The translations under genes and the position numbers were made by a program. A DNA stretch of 64,000 nucleotides from Pleurotus djamor (lineage: Eukaryota; Basidiomycota; Agaricomycetes; Agaricales; Pleurotaceae): contig JAPEVF010000197.1 of assembly GCA_029747585.1 (NCBI GenBank), forward strand, positions 1-64,000, written 5' to 3'. Positions 50,080 through 60,565 of this stretch are shown one piece after another (the stretch's first letter is position 1; each line of letters begins with the position of its first letter). The notes beneath the pieces were generated by a model. The model was not told the origin of the DNA. It made no database searches and saw only the letters and a program-made list of their open reading frames with translations.

Positions 50080-51832
50080 GATCCAAGCAATTCTGGGTGT
50101 TGTGTGGTGATTCTGTGGTGGTGGTGGTAGTGGTGGTGATGGTCAAGAGTCAAGAGAGAATAAGCTCCCATCAGACTTTTGTTTCCCCTCGTTTGTACAT
50201 GCGTGTGTCGATGCCCGACGCGCCGACTAAGGCTTATCTAACATTCCAAATTCACGCATGACTGAAAGCACTCATCTCATTGAAAATAGTGTGAAGTTTG
50301 TACAGATACCCTACCAATGCGTATGTACTGAATTGCGATCGGATTAAAACGTTTGTTTTTGAGATATTGGCTCGTTGCGGGCGGAGCGTCGGGGAAGCCA
50401 AATATGGACAAGGCGGGAGTCGCTGATCGCCTAATAAGGCATGTGCTATCTAAGCCAGGAGAAGCTGAAATGAGTGCTGGCGGGGTCAAACGTATTCGTA
50501 AACAGCTTACCGCCGACGTTTTCTGGAATCGTTGTGCTTCGGATTGGCTTGGACACTGAAGGACGTTTAGTCGCACCCGACATTTGTGATCGACTTGTGA
50601 TCGGCTTCGGTCCGCGACTAGTGATCGGAGTCGCGTGGATTTTGATTCCGTTCGTATGACGACACAGGAACAGAGAGGCCTCGGCCCGGCATGGACGTTT
50701 TTGGAAGGCAAGGATGCTGGTTGGATGTCAATTCGACACTGGCATTAGACAGCCTCAGCATCGCCAGTCTCGATGCTGAGCGTAGGTAAAGATGTGCACC
50801 AAACCAATTAGAGATGAATTTACTCAGGGTCCAGCTAGTGCGCGCGTAGTAAGACTGGTTATGACCGCCGTCGAATTTTCGTGGTCGTCTGTCAAACAAG
50901 GGGTTGACAACTAGCTTTGATTAAAGAGTACAGCAGCGTGAGTTCAGTCTAAACGTTTCAGCGTCAACGTTATGTACTTCATCGTGCGGAAGATGGATAA
51001 CTTACATGACCAGATCATCGTGTCATAAGCGACAGGATGATCTCCTATAAAAGACCCTAGGGGTAGATTTTCTTCGTCCTTTCGGCTCATTGGCATCGTT
51101 TGAGTCAGAAAGGTAGTCGTTTCAAGGACATTCGTACCTCTAACCCAGTTATTAGGGCAAGGGTCGCGGATATAGACTCACAGCGGCCAATGTAAGAGTA
51201 TTGAAGTGACGTTCAGCGTTGCCGTGACCTTGTTATTCATCTTAGCGGCGTCTATGTTGACGACGTCAGCTAACAACTTGAAGCTTGAGTTTCTTCTCGA
51301 CGCCTGATCTTTCGTGAGTAGCAATGTGATACAAGACGTGAGAGGGACTCTGGGGTTGACTTGAAGCGGTTCTCTGAACTGAGTGAGTCCTATTGAGAGC
51401 AGTTTTGACATGAGAAACCTTGCGGGTGGATGGAGGCGAGCGATTGAAGCGATATCCTTGGGCTTTTGGGCCTCCCTCCACTGTTCTTGGATGCGCAGGT
51501 GGTCATTTTTGGACAAAGCCTAGCAAAGTCGCTGCTCGAGACGATGATCGCTTCCGGCCATTCACATACTTGAACAAATTTCTCAAAGGCAGAATTGTAA
51601 TCATTCACACTTTTACAATGTCTGTAGCTAGGTGTATTTAGCGACCTTTATGGTCAGGAAGAGAGAGTGCGTCTCCTCTGCCTTGTGTTAATGGGCGATG
51701 GGACTCGGCAATTGGCGAATCATGGGTTTTCGGCCATTGCCGAGTCGCAACGAATATATGCATCGGGTTTTCCTCCCACGCCTACTCTCTCTCTCATACT
51801 TTTACCATTTACGTAGATTAGTAGATATAGAT
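50080..51832. other. intergenic region
   Basis: No gene is supported. A TGG-rich microsatellite lies near 50114-50142, in the leader of the neighbouring minus-strand gene. The rest has only short unrelated frames. Confidence 0.5.
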
Positions 51833-54697
51833 ATGAGTAACACGCAGAAGTTCAAATACACGAAATACTCCACAGTAAGCATACCCCGTAAGAAAGAGAA
51901 AAACAGACGTTCAGCCCGCCATCCAGGTTCGTAGCTTCCTTGACATCGAGGCGCAGGTCGACTCCGAAGAAGAAGATGATGATGAAGAACCTGAATCCAA
52001 CGGTGAGTCTCCTATGTACTACCCGCACTCGTCATCTCACAAACGACGTACAGATTTCATTGACGATGCGCCGCCTGTCCCGTGCGAGCCTAGCCCAAGC
52101 GGCGGAGCAACGAACCCAACCCCTCAGCCCCACACGGAGCATGGATCACATCAGCGCGAACACGCTGAAAATGTGGACGAAGCCGAACGCATTATCTCTC
52201 GCTATAGAGAAACACGGAAAGAAGCTCATGTACATGATGATGACGCGGACATGTACGAAAGCGGCTGGAAGGAGTCGATTCGTTTCATGCCATCTATACA
52301 TGATCCCTCATTATGGCGGGTAGATGTTAAGGTATTACCTTCTCTTCAGAAAGTGACACAACTGATTTTCTCATTACTCCTTCCTTAGCGTGGCTCTGAA
52401 TCAATGGTCGTTTTCACAGTATTCGAGCGGGCCATTTCAAGAGGTATCCCCGTTGGTACCGCCTTCTGCAGAAAGGGCATCCCCGGTGCCGTTTATATAG
52501 AAGGAAATTACGACGACTGCATCTCTGTATTAGACGGAATCAGCACCGTCTACATACGCCGGCGACAGGCCAAGTCGCTCATCCAGCTTGTTAGCCTAGG
52601 TGATAGAGTCGGCCTCCTCCGAAGCTCCGAGTCAGTCTTGGGACCCACCCTCACTCCAGCAAGTTTTGTTCGTATTCGTAATCGTAGCAGCAATCGCAAT
52701 GATCTCGGTTACATCAACTCTATCAGCGAAGACGGCGTTGCCGAGATATTTGTCGTCCCCCGGAAACCCACTGCTATTCGGGGGAATCGCGGTCGTGCAG
52801 AACTGCTTTTGGAGAAGCAATACGACAAGGAGAAGGATCACTACGTGGCCCCATTGCCGTTGACAGACGACAATCATATCCTAGGTTTACGAATTTGCCA
52901 TATACCCGCTCACCAGCTCCAGTTAACTTCGGTTAATCCTACACTTTGGGAGCTAGCTCTCTTTGAAGCGTCGCCGCTGTTTCAGCCCTCGAAGAGACTT
53001 CCTTCTGACACTTCCGACCTGGTAGAACACCGGTTCGCAAAAGCGACCAAGAAAGTGCTCGAGTCCGTCGACAAGGATACAATCAAGTCCTTCACTAATC
53101 TAATATTAACTCACCGCCGTTCTGCTCTCCCACTCTGTCCTGACGACCCCGTCATCGCCGTATCCGGTATCTTCACTGGAATACAGGGCACAGTGACTGA
53201 GGTGTCGAAGTATTCTGCTTTCATCTCGACATCAGCACTCGCTTCCTACGCAATGTTCGAAGTTCCCATCAGTCAGCTACTCGCGCAAGAGCCCCCTTCC
53301 ATAGGCTCGATGGCAATGGTCGATTCCGGCCCATATCGTGGCGTCAGCGGTATTGTCATGTCTCTCACAGAGGACGACTGCGTCGTTATTGATCCGAAAA
53401 CTGTACCAAAGCAGCAAATTGAGATCCCTGTGTGGGAGTTATCTCGACGTTTTCACGTTGGAGACTATGTCAGGGTTGTTCATGGCAGAGATGCTGGGTT
53501 GTGCGGATATTTGGTGAAGAACGACGTGACACAACTTGAGATTTATTTGCACGATGAAAAACGCACTGCATGTCTTTTTTGTCTACCCTTCTCCTTGACC
53601 ACGCTGATCTGAATGATAGATAAGTGCTAGTTCGCACACAGTCAAGTTTTGCGAGCCGGACGCACCGATCGCAGCTCAAGTCTCACAACAAGTTCGGGTT
53701 CAGCCCCAAGATGACCCGTTTCGTGGCCTGGAGGTTCTCATCATAGGCAAGCATGTACTGAAGGGTCGGACAGGGTACATAGTTGGTCATTTCTACCAAA
53801 AGCCGGATTGGCTACGGACATCTGCAAAGTCAACGGGTATCACAAACCATGAACCTGAAGAAGGAGCACGAGAGGAAGGCACAAGGCTGGTCTTTAGTGT
53901 CAATGAAGGCATAAACATGACATCGTATTCATCTTTGATCGGAGCCGAGCACCTCTTAGAAAGATTGTAGGCCGTTTCATGTCTTTCAATGCTCCGATGC
54001 TGACTGCCTTCCTACATAGTTCAGGACTACCGATACTAGCCGCGGTAAATCTCCCTCGCTGCCTTCTGAAGCCCCCAAATGTCCCTCCACGTTTGCGCGC
54101 TGCTACCCCTCCTTTCCAGAGCGAGGACGATTATCTCTCTTTCAGTGAAGAAGAGGATCCCATCCCACATAGCACTCAACGTAAGCGTCCCTTTCGCGTC
54201 ATTAGACTAGATCACTCACAACATCCTTTGAAGCTCATTGGCTTCTAAAGGTTCCTCTAGATCGCAAAGTTGGTGTAATCATCAGGCGTACTACCGGGAT
54301 GAATTGTCAAGGCAAATTTGTCTCGAAGCCATTCCACCGAGGTGCGCATGAAGGACGCCAAGGATCCGTTGTCATCACGAAGGCCCTGAAAGATTCCATG
54401 AGTTCAGTCATGGTTCGAGTCGAAGATCAAACTAACCTTTCCTTCCGGATCAAGTACCTTGATCCCCTCCAAGACGAAGTTCTCTTTAACGTTGGAGTTC
54501 GTGTTGTCATCATAGGCCCTGATTCATACGGCTTGACCAATGAAGTCGGTCGATATGGCTGGATTACAGCTTGTGTCTACGAATTACCAGCCCAGCAGAG
54601 ACTTATCCACATCGAACCTCAGACATGGACTTACTTCCCTATTTCTTCCTTATGCTACTCAGGTGAATTGATCGAGTGGGATAGTCAATTGGTATGA
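51833..54697 (+). CDS. Spt5-like protein (NGN and KOW-type), possibly broken
   Basis: Resembles transcription elongation factor Spt5, which clamps RNA polymerase II. Exons 51833-51874, 51927-52002, 52054-52331 and 52389 onward join in frame. An acidic N-terminus (DIEAQVDSEEEDDDEEPESN, then DFIDDAPP) is followed by ERIISRYRETR. Next comes an NGN-like domain: SLWRVDVKRGSESMVVFTVF, with AVYIEGNYDDCI and SLIQLVSLGDRVGLL. KOW-like segments follow: GIFTGIQGTVTEV, MVDSGPYRGVSGIVMS, HVGDYVRVVHGRDAGLCGYLV, and LEVLIIGKHVLKGRTGYIVGH. Around 53570-53640 I could not find a splice that keeps the frame, and a second unclear stretch lies at 53960-54300. The last exon (about 54260-54697) ends ELIEWDSQLV. The copy is shorter and more divergent than housekeeping Spt5 and lacks the CTR tail. 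It is probably a member of a transposon-associated multicopy family, and it may be a pseudogene. Confidence 0.6.
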
Positions 54698-54816
54698 TAA
54701 TATTCGCTCTTAATCACCACCTCAACATCTTGTATTATCTGTAACTTGGCCCCCATTCTAATACAACAGCAAATACTACTTGGATACGTTCTACTGCAAC
54801 GAGCGGAAAGACAGAA

Positions 54817-57033
54817 TTAGGCTCCGGTTGGTAAATGGATTGCGTCTTGAGCATTGATCTCAGCCTTTCTCTCCTCGGTACGCTCATTGTACCATGGCTC
54901 CTCATACATGTTGCCTGGCATTCCCACAACAACCGGACGGCCACGGCTAATTTGCGGTTGTGCGACGCGTTGACGACTGGGTCCCGAAAGGGCATGATTG
55001 TCGAGGTACACCAAAGCTCGGGTGGCTGCTTCGGAGCGCCACTTCAACTGGTTAATCTTGACCATGTCACCCTCGCCGTCAGACTCGTCCGAACTCATCC
55101 CATCCTCGGTCAGACTTGATAACATGCGATCCAACTGCTTTCCTGGCGTATCAGCATTATTCTCGCCGTCTTCGGCCATACGATCTTCGGCTGCACTCTC
55201 TTCAGCTTCCATCATACGCTTGGTTGTTGCGCGTCTGCGTGCGAACAGCTGTCAAGTGCCCCATGAATATTTGGATCGTTATAAGAACAAATAATAAAAA
55301 TAGTACTTACCTCCTTCCTGCGTTGAGTATGCCGAGCTTTTTGCACTGCGTCGGTAGCTCTCTTCAAGTCAGGTAAGGCCAGGATGGGCTTCGGGTCCTC
55401 CAACCAGTCGGCTCGGCAAAAAGGACAAGATTTCCTTGGTGGATTGGGGGGACCGTCATTGGCACGCCAATCGTTCTTGCAATGCTGGCAAATGATGTGC
55501 CCGCAAGGGAAACTCAGGATCCTGGCCGAAGGGTCAAGATGCAAGCAGATCTTGCAAGTGAGGATCTCCTTTGCTTGGACGTAGACCTCGAGTAATCGAT
55601 CGAGCTCGATCGCACCGACGTCCTTCTCGTAAACGAGCTGGTCCACGCGTGCACTGAGCTCGTGGTTCTTAGCCATGAGATCCTCAGCCTGAGCGATAAG
55701 GGTTCCCCNGCTCGACCATCAGTCCCTGCAAGTGGGTGGCAAGACCCCCCTTCTCGAGCTCAAGCGTCCCGACGCGAGTAACGAGGCCGTCCTTCTCGAG
55801 CGTGATCGCATCGACGCGAGTAGCGAGGCCGTCCTTCTCGAGCGTGATCGCATCGACGCGAGTAGCGAGGTCGTCCTTCTCATCGGTGAGAGTTTGAATG
55901 CGAGTAGAAAGGTTGTCCCTCTCCTGCGTGAGCGTCTGGATTCGAGTAGAAAGGTCGTCCTTTTCAGAAGTGAGTGCGCGTAGCCGAGTGGTCACTTCTT
56001 CTTTCTCAGCCAAGGTTGCTTCCGCACGTGTGGCGACCTCGGCTCGCTCAGATGCGATGGCATCGACCTGGACGGCCAAGTCATCTCGTTCTGATCGAAG
56101 AAGTTCGATACGAGTGGCGAGATCGTCTCGCTCGGCCTTGAGTCTCATTCTCTCGGAATTGATCAAGCTGATCTCGCCCGTGAAGCCAGCACGCTCATTG
56201 GACACGTTCTGATGTAGCCCGTCAGTACTCAACATATGCGTAGTATTTTCATACACGTACATTTACCGCAGTAGCCCATTGAACTTGGGCCGCCTGTAGA
56301 CTGTTATGTAGGCTTTGGTTAGCCATTTGAAGCTATTTGGTCTTATGAGTACGGATGATCTACACCAACGCATGTGGGAACTCACCTGAGTCTTCTCAGT
56401 GACCAAGCTCTGATATGCGCTCTTCAGTTGCACGCATTCAATGTGCTTTTGCTCAAAGGCCTATGGAAAGTTCATGAGTGCGTCCTCAATACCCCAGCAA
56501 ATGAAAAGCTACCTTGCGAGCCATCTCCGTCTTGTTCTTGAGCCGGGCTACCTCAGCCGGCTCTCCTCGTCGGCGTAGTTCGTTAAATGCCTAAGGTCAG
56601 CTTCAGCATCTCCATACGGAACCAACATCCCACAAAAGCATACCTTCTGCATGCTTGAGAGCTGCCTCTGCACCTCCTGGCATTCTTCCTCTTTCTATAT
56701 GTCCCGTTAGTCCTGGCGTACGCGATACGAAACGTTCGAACTCGTACCTCTGTGAGCCGTCTGCTCATACCCTGGCATTCTTCCTCTTTCTATATGTCCC
56801 GTTAGTCCTGGCGTACGCGATACGAAACGGTCAAACTCGTACCTCTGTGAGCCGTCTGCTCATACCCTGATATTCCAACTCTTTCTACTCATCCCGTTAC
56901 AACATACCCAACACGAAGTCACAACAACGGTACGTACATGTTCGCATTGAAGCAAATGATGACTCAGAGCCTGCAGAGTTTCGTCCCAGCGGTGACCATT
57001 GGGGACGGAGGCAACTGTGTCTGAGGTATTCAT
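54817..57033 (-). CDS. RING-finger protein with long 14-residue-repeat coiled coil
   Basis: A probable E3 ubiquitin ligase of about 579 residues. Nine exons, all in phase 0: 57033-56938, 56884-56843, 56789-56748, 56694-56644, 56590-56513, 56460-56386, 56293-56267, 56208-55311 and 55248-54817. Exon 8 has 898 bases, and dropping the N at 55709 gives exactly 299 codons. The N-terminal third is coiled coil. Exons 2 and 3 code near-copies of a 14-residue unit (KEEECQGMSRRLTE). Exon 8 begins with a heptad region built from units such as LATRVDAITLEKDG, two of them identical at DNA level. The C3HC4 RING follows: CKICLHLD, FPCGHIICQHC and CPFCRADW. The C-terminus is acidic (SSDESDGEGD), then polar. 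The stop lies 120 bases from the end of the Spt5-like gene. No membrane segment is seen. Confidence 0.85.
55797..55880. repeat. 42-bp tandem repeat, two units
   Basis: Two consecutive 42-base units inside the coiled-coil exon of the RING gene, near-identical, each coding one 14-residue unit (two heptads). Neighbouring 42-base blocks to both sides are diverged copies. Confidence 0.85.
56695..56884. repeat. 95-bp tandem exon-intron duplication
   Basis: Two head-to-tail units, each a 53-base intron plus a 42-base exon (56695-56789 and 56790-56884). The introns differ at only a few bases around 56735 and 56830. The exon nearer the gene start has diverged more at its 5' end. The next intron (56885-56937) is also exactly 53 bases. 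Confidence 0.9.
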
Positions 57034-57278
57034 GCCTAGTACAGACTTAGAGTAGAAGTAGATGGGCGGTTCAAGTTAACTTTGGTGGTGGAGCTGAAGA
57101 TGGGGGGAAGAATGAAGATGAAGGGGACTGGTTTGTGAGACGCGAGAAGATATGTGGTGAATGAACAAAGGGAGCGGGACTTGTAGACCCATTGCCACTC
57201 TGAAAGAACCACGAGTATGCATAACGTCATTTCGGGATACAAAATACATGGTTAACATAGCGAACGGTGTACTTGTAA

Positions 57279-58027
57279 CTATGATTGAACGACGGCCTTC
57301 ATCCGTTCGTGATCTTGCCGAAGCTTTACTCTTTTTGTTCGATCAACGGTGTACTTCAAGTGAGCCTTGAGCATGTCGCGGATTGGCCAATGTGCCGCGT
57401 AGTTGTCCAAAAAGGGCCAACGCGCAACAATCTGCTGAACGGATGAATGATCATGAGCACCGAAGAAACTGAGTGCTTACTTTAGCGCAAAGATCATTAA
57501 CCTTGACCTTGTCTTGATCGCGGTAGCACTTTCCTGTATCCAAAGTTTTGTTCGCTTCATCATGTACAGCTTGCTAAAAATAATGAGTGGGACAAGACAC
57601 CTTGGACATGGATACTTACCGTAATCGTCAAGAAACGTTTCCCCCACCGCCTTCCGTCAAGGGCGGTCAGAGTCTCTTCCAGCGAATACCCCCCCGACCC
57701 AGGTCGCCCACATTCTCCCGCAGGCTTCTTGATTCTTTCTGGTTCATCGTCGCTTCCTTCAGCTTCAGCTTCAGCTTCATCAGAGTTGTCGGTATCTTGT
57801 TCCTCCTCGATGATCGAGGGCCGAGAGGTCTGAGCCTGCAAACCTCGTCTTCGGTTCGACCGACCTTCTTCCGTACGCTGAAAGGTACACGAAGGATGAT
57901 TAGAGGGAGAGTATTGCGCCAGAAAGTCCGCAGAGTAGTCAATGCGAGCACTAATGGGCGTTGCCTGCGGCTGTTGTAGGACTAGTGATTGGCGTGCACT
58001 GATGAATGGGAGGCGATGTTGGAACAT
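57279..58027 (-). CDS. small acidic conserved hypothetical protein
   Basis: The function is not recognised. Three exons fit. The first starts MFQHRLPFISARQS at 58027 (further upstream ATGs are possible) and carries a low-complexity acidic stretch with EAEAEAEGSDDEPE, then RRWGKRFLTIT. The second reads QAVHDEANKTLDTGKC, then a basic-acidic helix ending VNDLCAK. The third begins IVARWPFLDNYAAHWPIRDM and ends at the stop 57279. The WPFLxNYxxxWPIxDM pattern recalls a family found in many copies in mushroom genomes, often beside transposons; this is from memory. No signal peptide is seen. The gene lies divergent to the WD40-like gene, 373 bases away. Confidence 0.65.
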
Positions 58028-58400
58028 GGCGAGCACCGTGAGCGACACGAGCAAAACCCACGGTTGAACAAACCCAAAACCACGCAGCCGTCGGAGATTA
58101 TGTTGCCTCATGTAAGGCACCTTCCGGACAGCGATCAGAAGGAGAGCACGATCCTTACTATAATTGGGTAGAAATCCAACGCTTTGTCCTTTCCTAAAGG
58201 CCTTAGGCTGACACGCCTTGTGTCGATGTGACATATGTGAAAGGATTAAGGTCCATACGCACTTTGTCCCACTGTGGCTCAATGCACCTTTGCCGTGGCC
58301 ACTGCTACACGCCCCCTCCCCTACAACTACCCGCCGTCAGTGAGCTCGGACTCCCACTTTCCTTGCATCTCCCACCACAATCCCTTGAACCTTCATCAAA

Positions 58401-60421
58401 ATGCAATATTCCTGTCTGAAAGAAATCACCGAGAGCAAGGGTGCCGTCAACGCTCTTCTCTTCTCGAGGGATGGAAAGTTCCTGCTGGTCGGGGGTACGT
58501 TTGTTTGCCTTAGCGCCTTACACAAACAGGATCTTTGACGCATCATCTAGACGACGAAAGCATCGATATTTATCAAGCTCCTTCGTTCAAGAAAGTGAAC
58601 ACGATCAAGCCATCAAACCGAGGCCAGGTCACGGCTCTCACTTGGGTCTACGACACCCAGGCGAACTACCTCTGCTATGGGACGGGAGGCGGAGCGGTTG
58701 AGTTGCAACCACTGTCAGTCATCGACGGGGTGAGTCCGGCTGGATTGGTTATCGTATCCCTACCTCATCCGATTTGATTAGTCTCTCAGCGGTCCCAAAC
58801 GCATCATCGTCACTCCGCATCCATCCAGAGATGATCCTACGGAGGAAATCGCATTTGATCGCCGAACGCTTCGCCTCGCAGTAGGCTTTGCTTCTGGCCG
58901 TATACGTATGTATACGTTCGGAGCTCAATTCGAAGCTACGTCAAACTGGGATAAGCACATCACTACCCCGGTACCCACACCGAAGGGTATGTCATTCTTG
59001 CAACAAGGGCAATCACTGTCCGTTTTTGCCTTCGTCAGTGGTCAAATGTAGGTTCATACCTTTTGGTTTTTTTTCTGTACAATCTCTCAAACTGTCTAGG
59101 TTTGTATACGACTCTGAATCTGGTGACGCTCTCGAATCCAAACGTTTACAACACGCTGTGTACGCACACCTCATTTTTCTTCTCAGCTAATTGCTTACAG
59201 CTATCTAGCGGCTCAGTCGTTCACTCGAGTGATAATACTTTCTTTATCGCGCACGGTATGCAGTCAGGCTTTCACATGTACCGAAGCCCCGCACCCTCTT
59301 CACCCACTGTCACCAAACCTACCCGTTCCTTCGACAACGAGTCATCAAAGTGTAACCGATGGATTCAAGCAACGCTAGACCGCGACACCACTCTGATAAC
59401 AGGGACAGACCATGGTGAATTATATGTTTTTGATGTGGCGACTTCAGAGCGGGTTACGAAACTCTCTCCAAAGACCTTGAATTGTGAGTCTCATCTTCTA
59501 CCTCCCTTGCGGATTTTATTTGACAAAGATTTCAGCAAGTATATTCTTCCAGATTGTCACATCTTGCGAAATCGGTGAAACTACCATGATCGCAGCAGGG
59601 AATGGGCGCCCCACTACAGGACACTTTGCCGAGGTTGTAATCTGGGAGAAGGTATGTGATGGCTTCGTAAATATCAAAGTTGTGCTTGAATTGCCTGTTC
59701 TTCCCCCAGCGCCGGCGTCCGGACTCTCCCGAAGTGCCTCGCCGTGGACCGCCCAAAGTCAAGGAAGAAATACAAGGAGCCCAATTGATATGTGCGCTGG
59801 TGGGGCTGTACATCGTGGTCACGATTACCGCGCTCATTTTCCTTGGCCTCGGATGCATCTTAGCTCCAAGGGTTGCTGCACCAGTGAGCTATAATGTTTT
59901 GTCTCCTTGTCACGCAGTCCCCTTAATATCCTCTACAGGTTGTGCAATTCTTCAACCAGACATACCACCAAATGCTCAACAATATTCGCGACTACGCGCC
60001 TGATGCTAACACACCCGAGTATGTCCCTTCTGAACGGTCGCCTTCATCAGCACGGCCTCCTCCAAGTACCCAGGATTACTACCGCCACATCCCTCAGGGA
60101 GACCACAACCGTTGGCAAGACCCTTCTCAATATCGCGTCGAAGACTTGCGGTACGATGGCCACATCTATTACGACCCTGATCGTAATCAAGCACGCTCAG
60201 AAGCATTGATTAGCCAGCCGACGGGGAGAAGATACCCAGATGAAGCTAGGTACATGGATCATGTAGCAGCGCAGGTCGGTGGGGCAAGGCAGATTGCCCT
60301 GAAGGAAGATTCCTCCCCCTACGCTAGCTCCCACATGGTAGAGGATGTCAATATAGGTGGATCTAGTCTTGACGACAGGGAACCTCGAGGAGCGGTGGAC
60401 CGCCTACAAGGACTTGACTGA
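58401..60421 (+). CDS. WD40-like beta-propeller protein with a C-terminal membrane segment
   Basis: The start MQYSCLKEITESKGAVNALL opens the first propeller blade, with FSRDGKFLLVG. Later blades show DDESIDIYQAPSF, VTALTWVYDTQANYLCYG, EEIAFDRRTLRLAVGFASG and ITGTDHGELYVFDVAT. About eight short introns join the exons in frame. A strongly hydrophobic helix (ICALVGLYIVVTITALIFLG) follows a basic stretch. After the last intron there is a polar tail of about 155 residues, rich in Pro, Arg, Asp and Tyr, ending RLQGLD. A soluble propeller tethered to a membrane by a single helix with a disordered tail is an unusual layout, although similar genes seem common in mushrooms. Topology and partner are unknown. 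The next gene is the transposase, 144 bases downstream in the same orientation. Confidence 0.7.
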
Positions 60422-60565
60422 GCCGTTGTTATACCTTGTACCTACGTTTACAATTTGTTTGAGTCCTCGTAATTATATAAACCCTTTCCTAACGCCAAGG
60501 AAATTTGATCTTAATCCATCGTTCTACCAAATCCAGCCCGTTTCAATTCCGACCACAATCGACCG

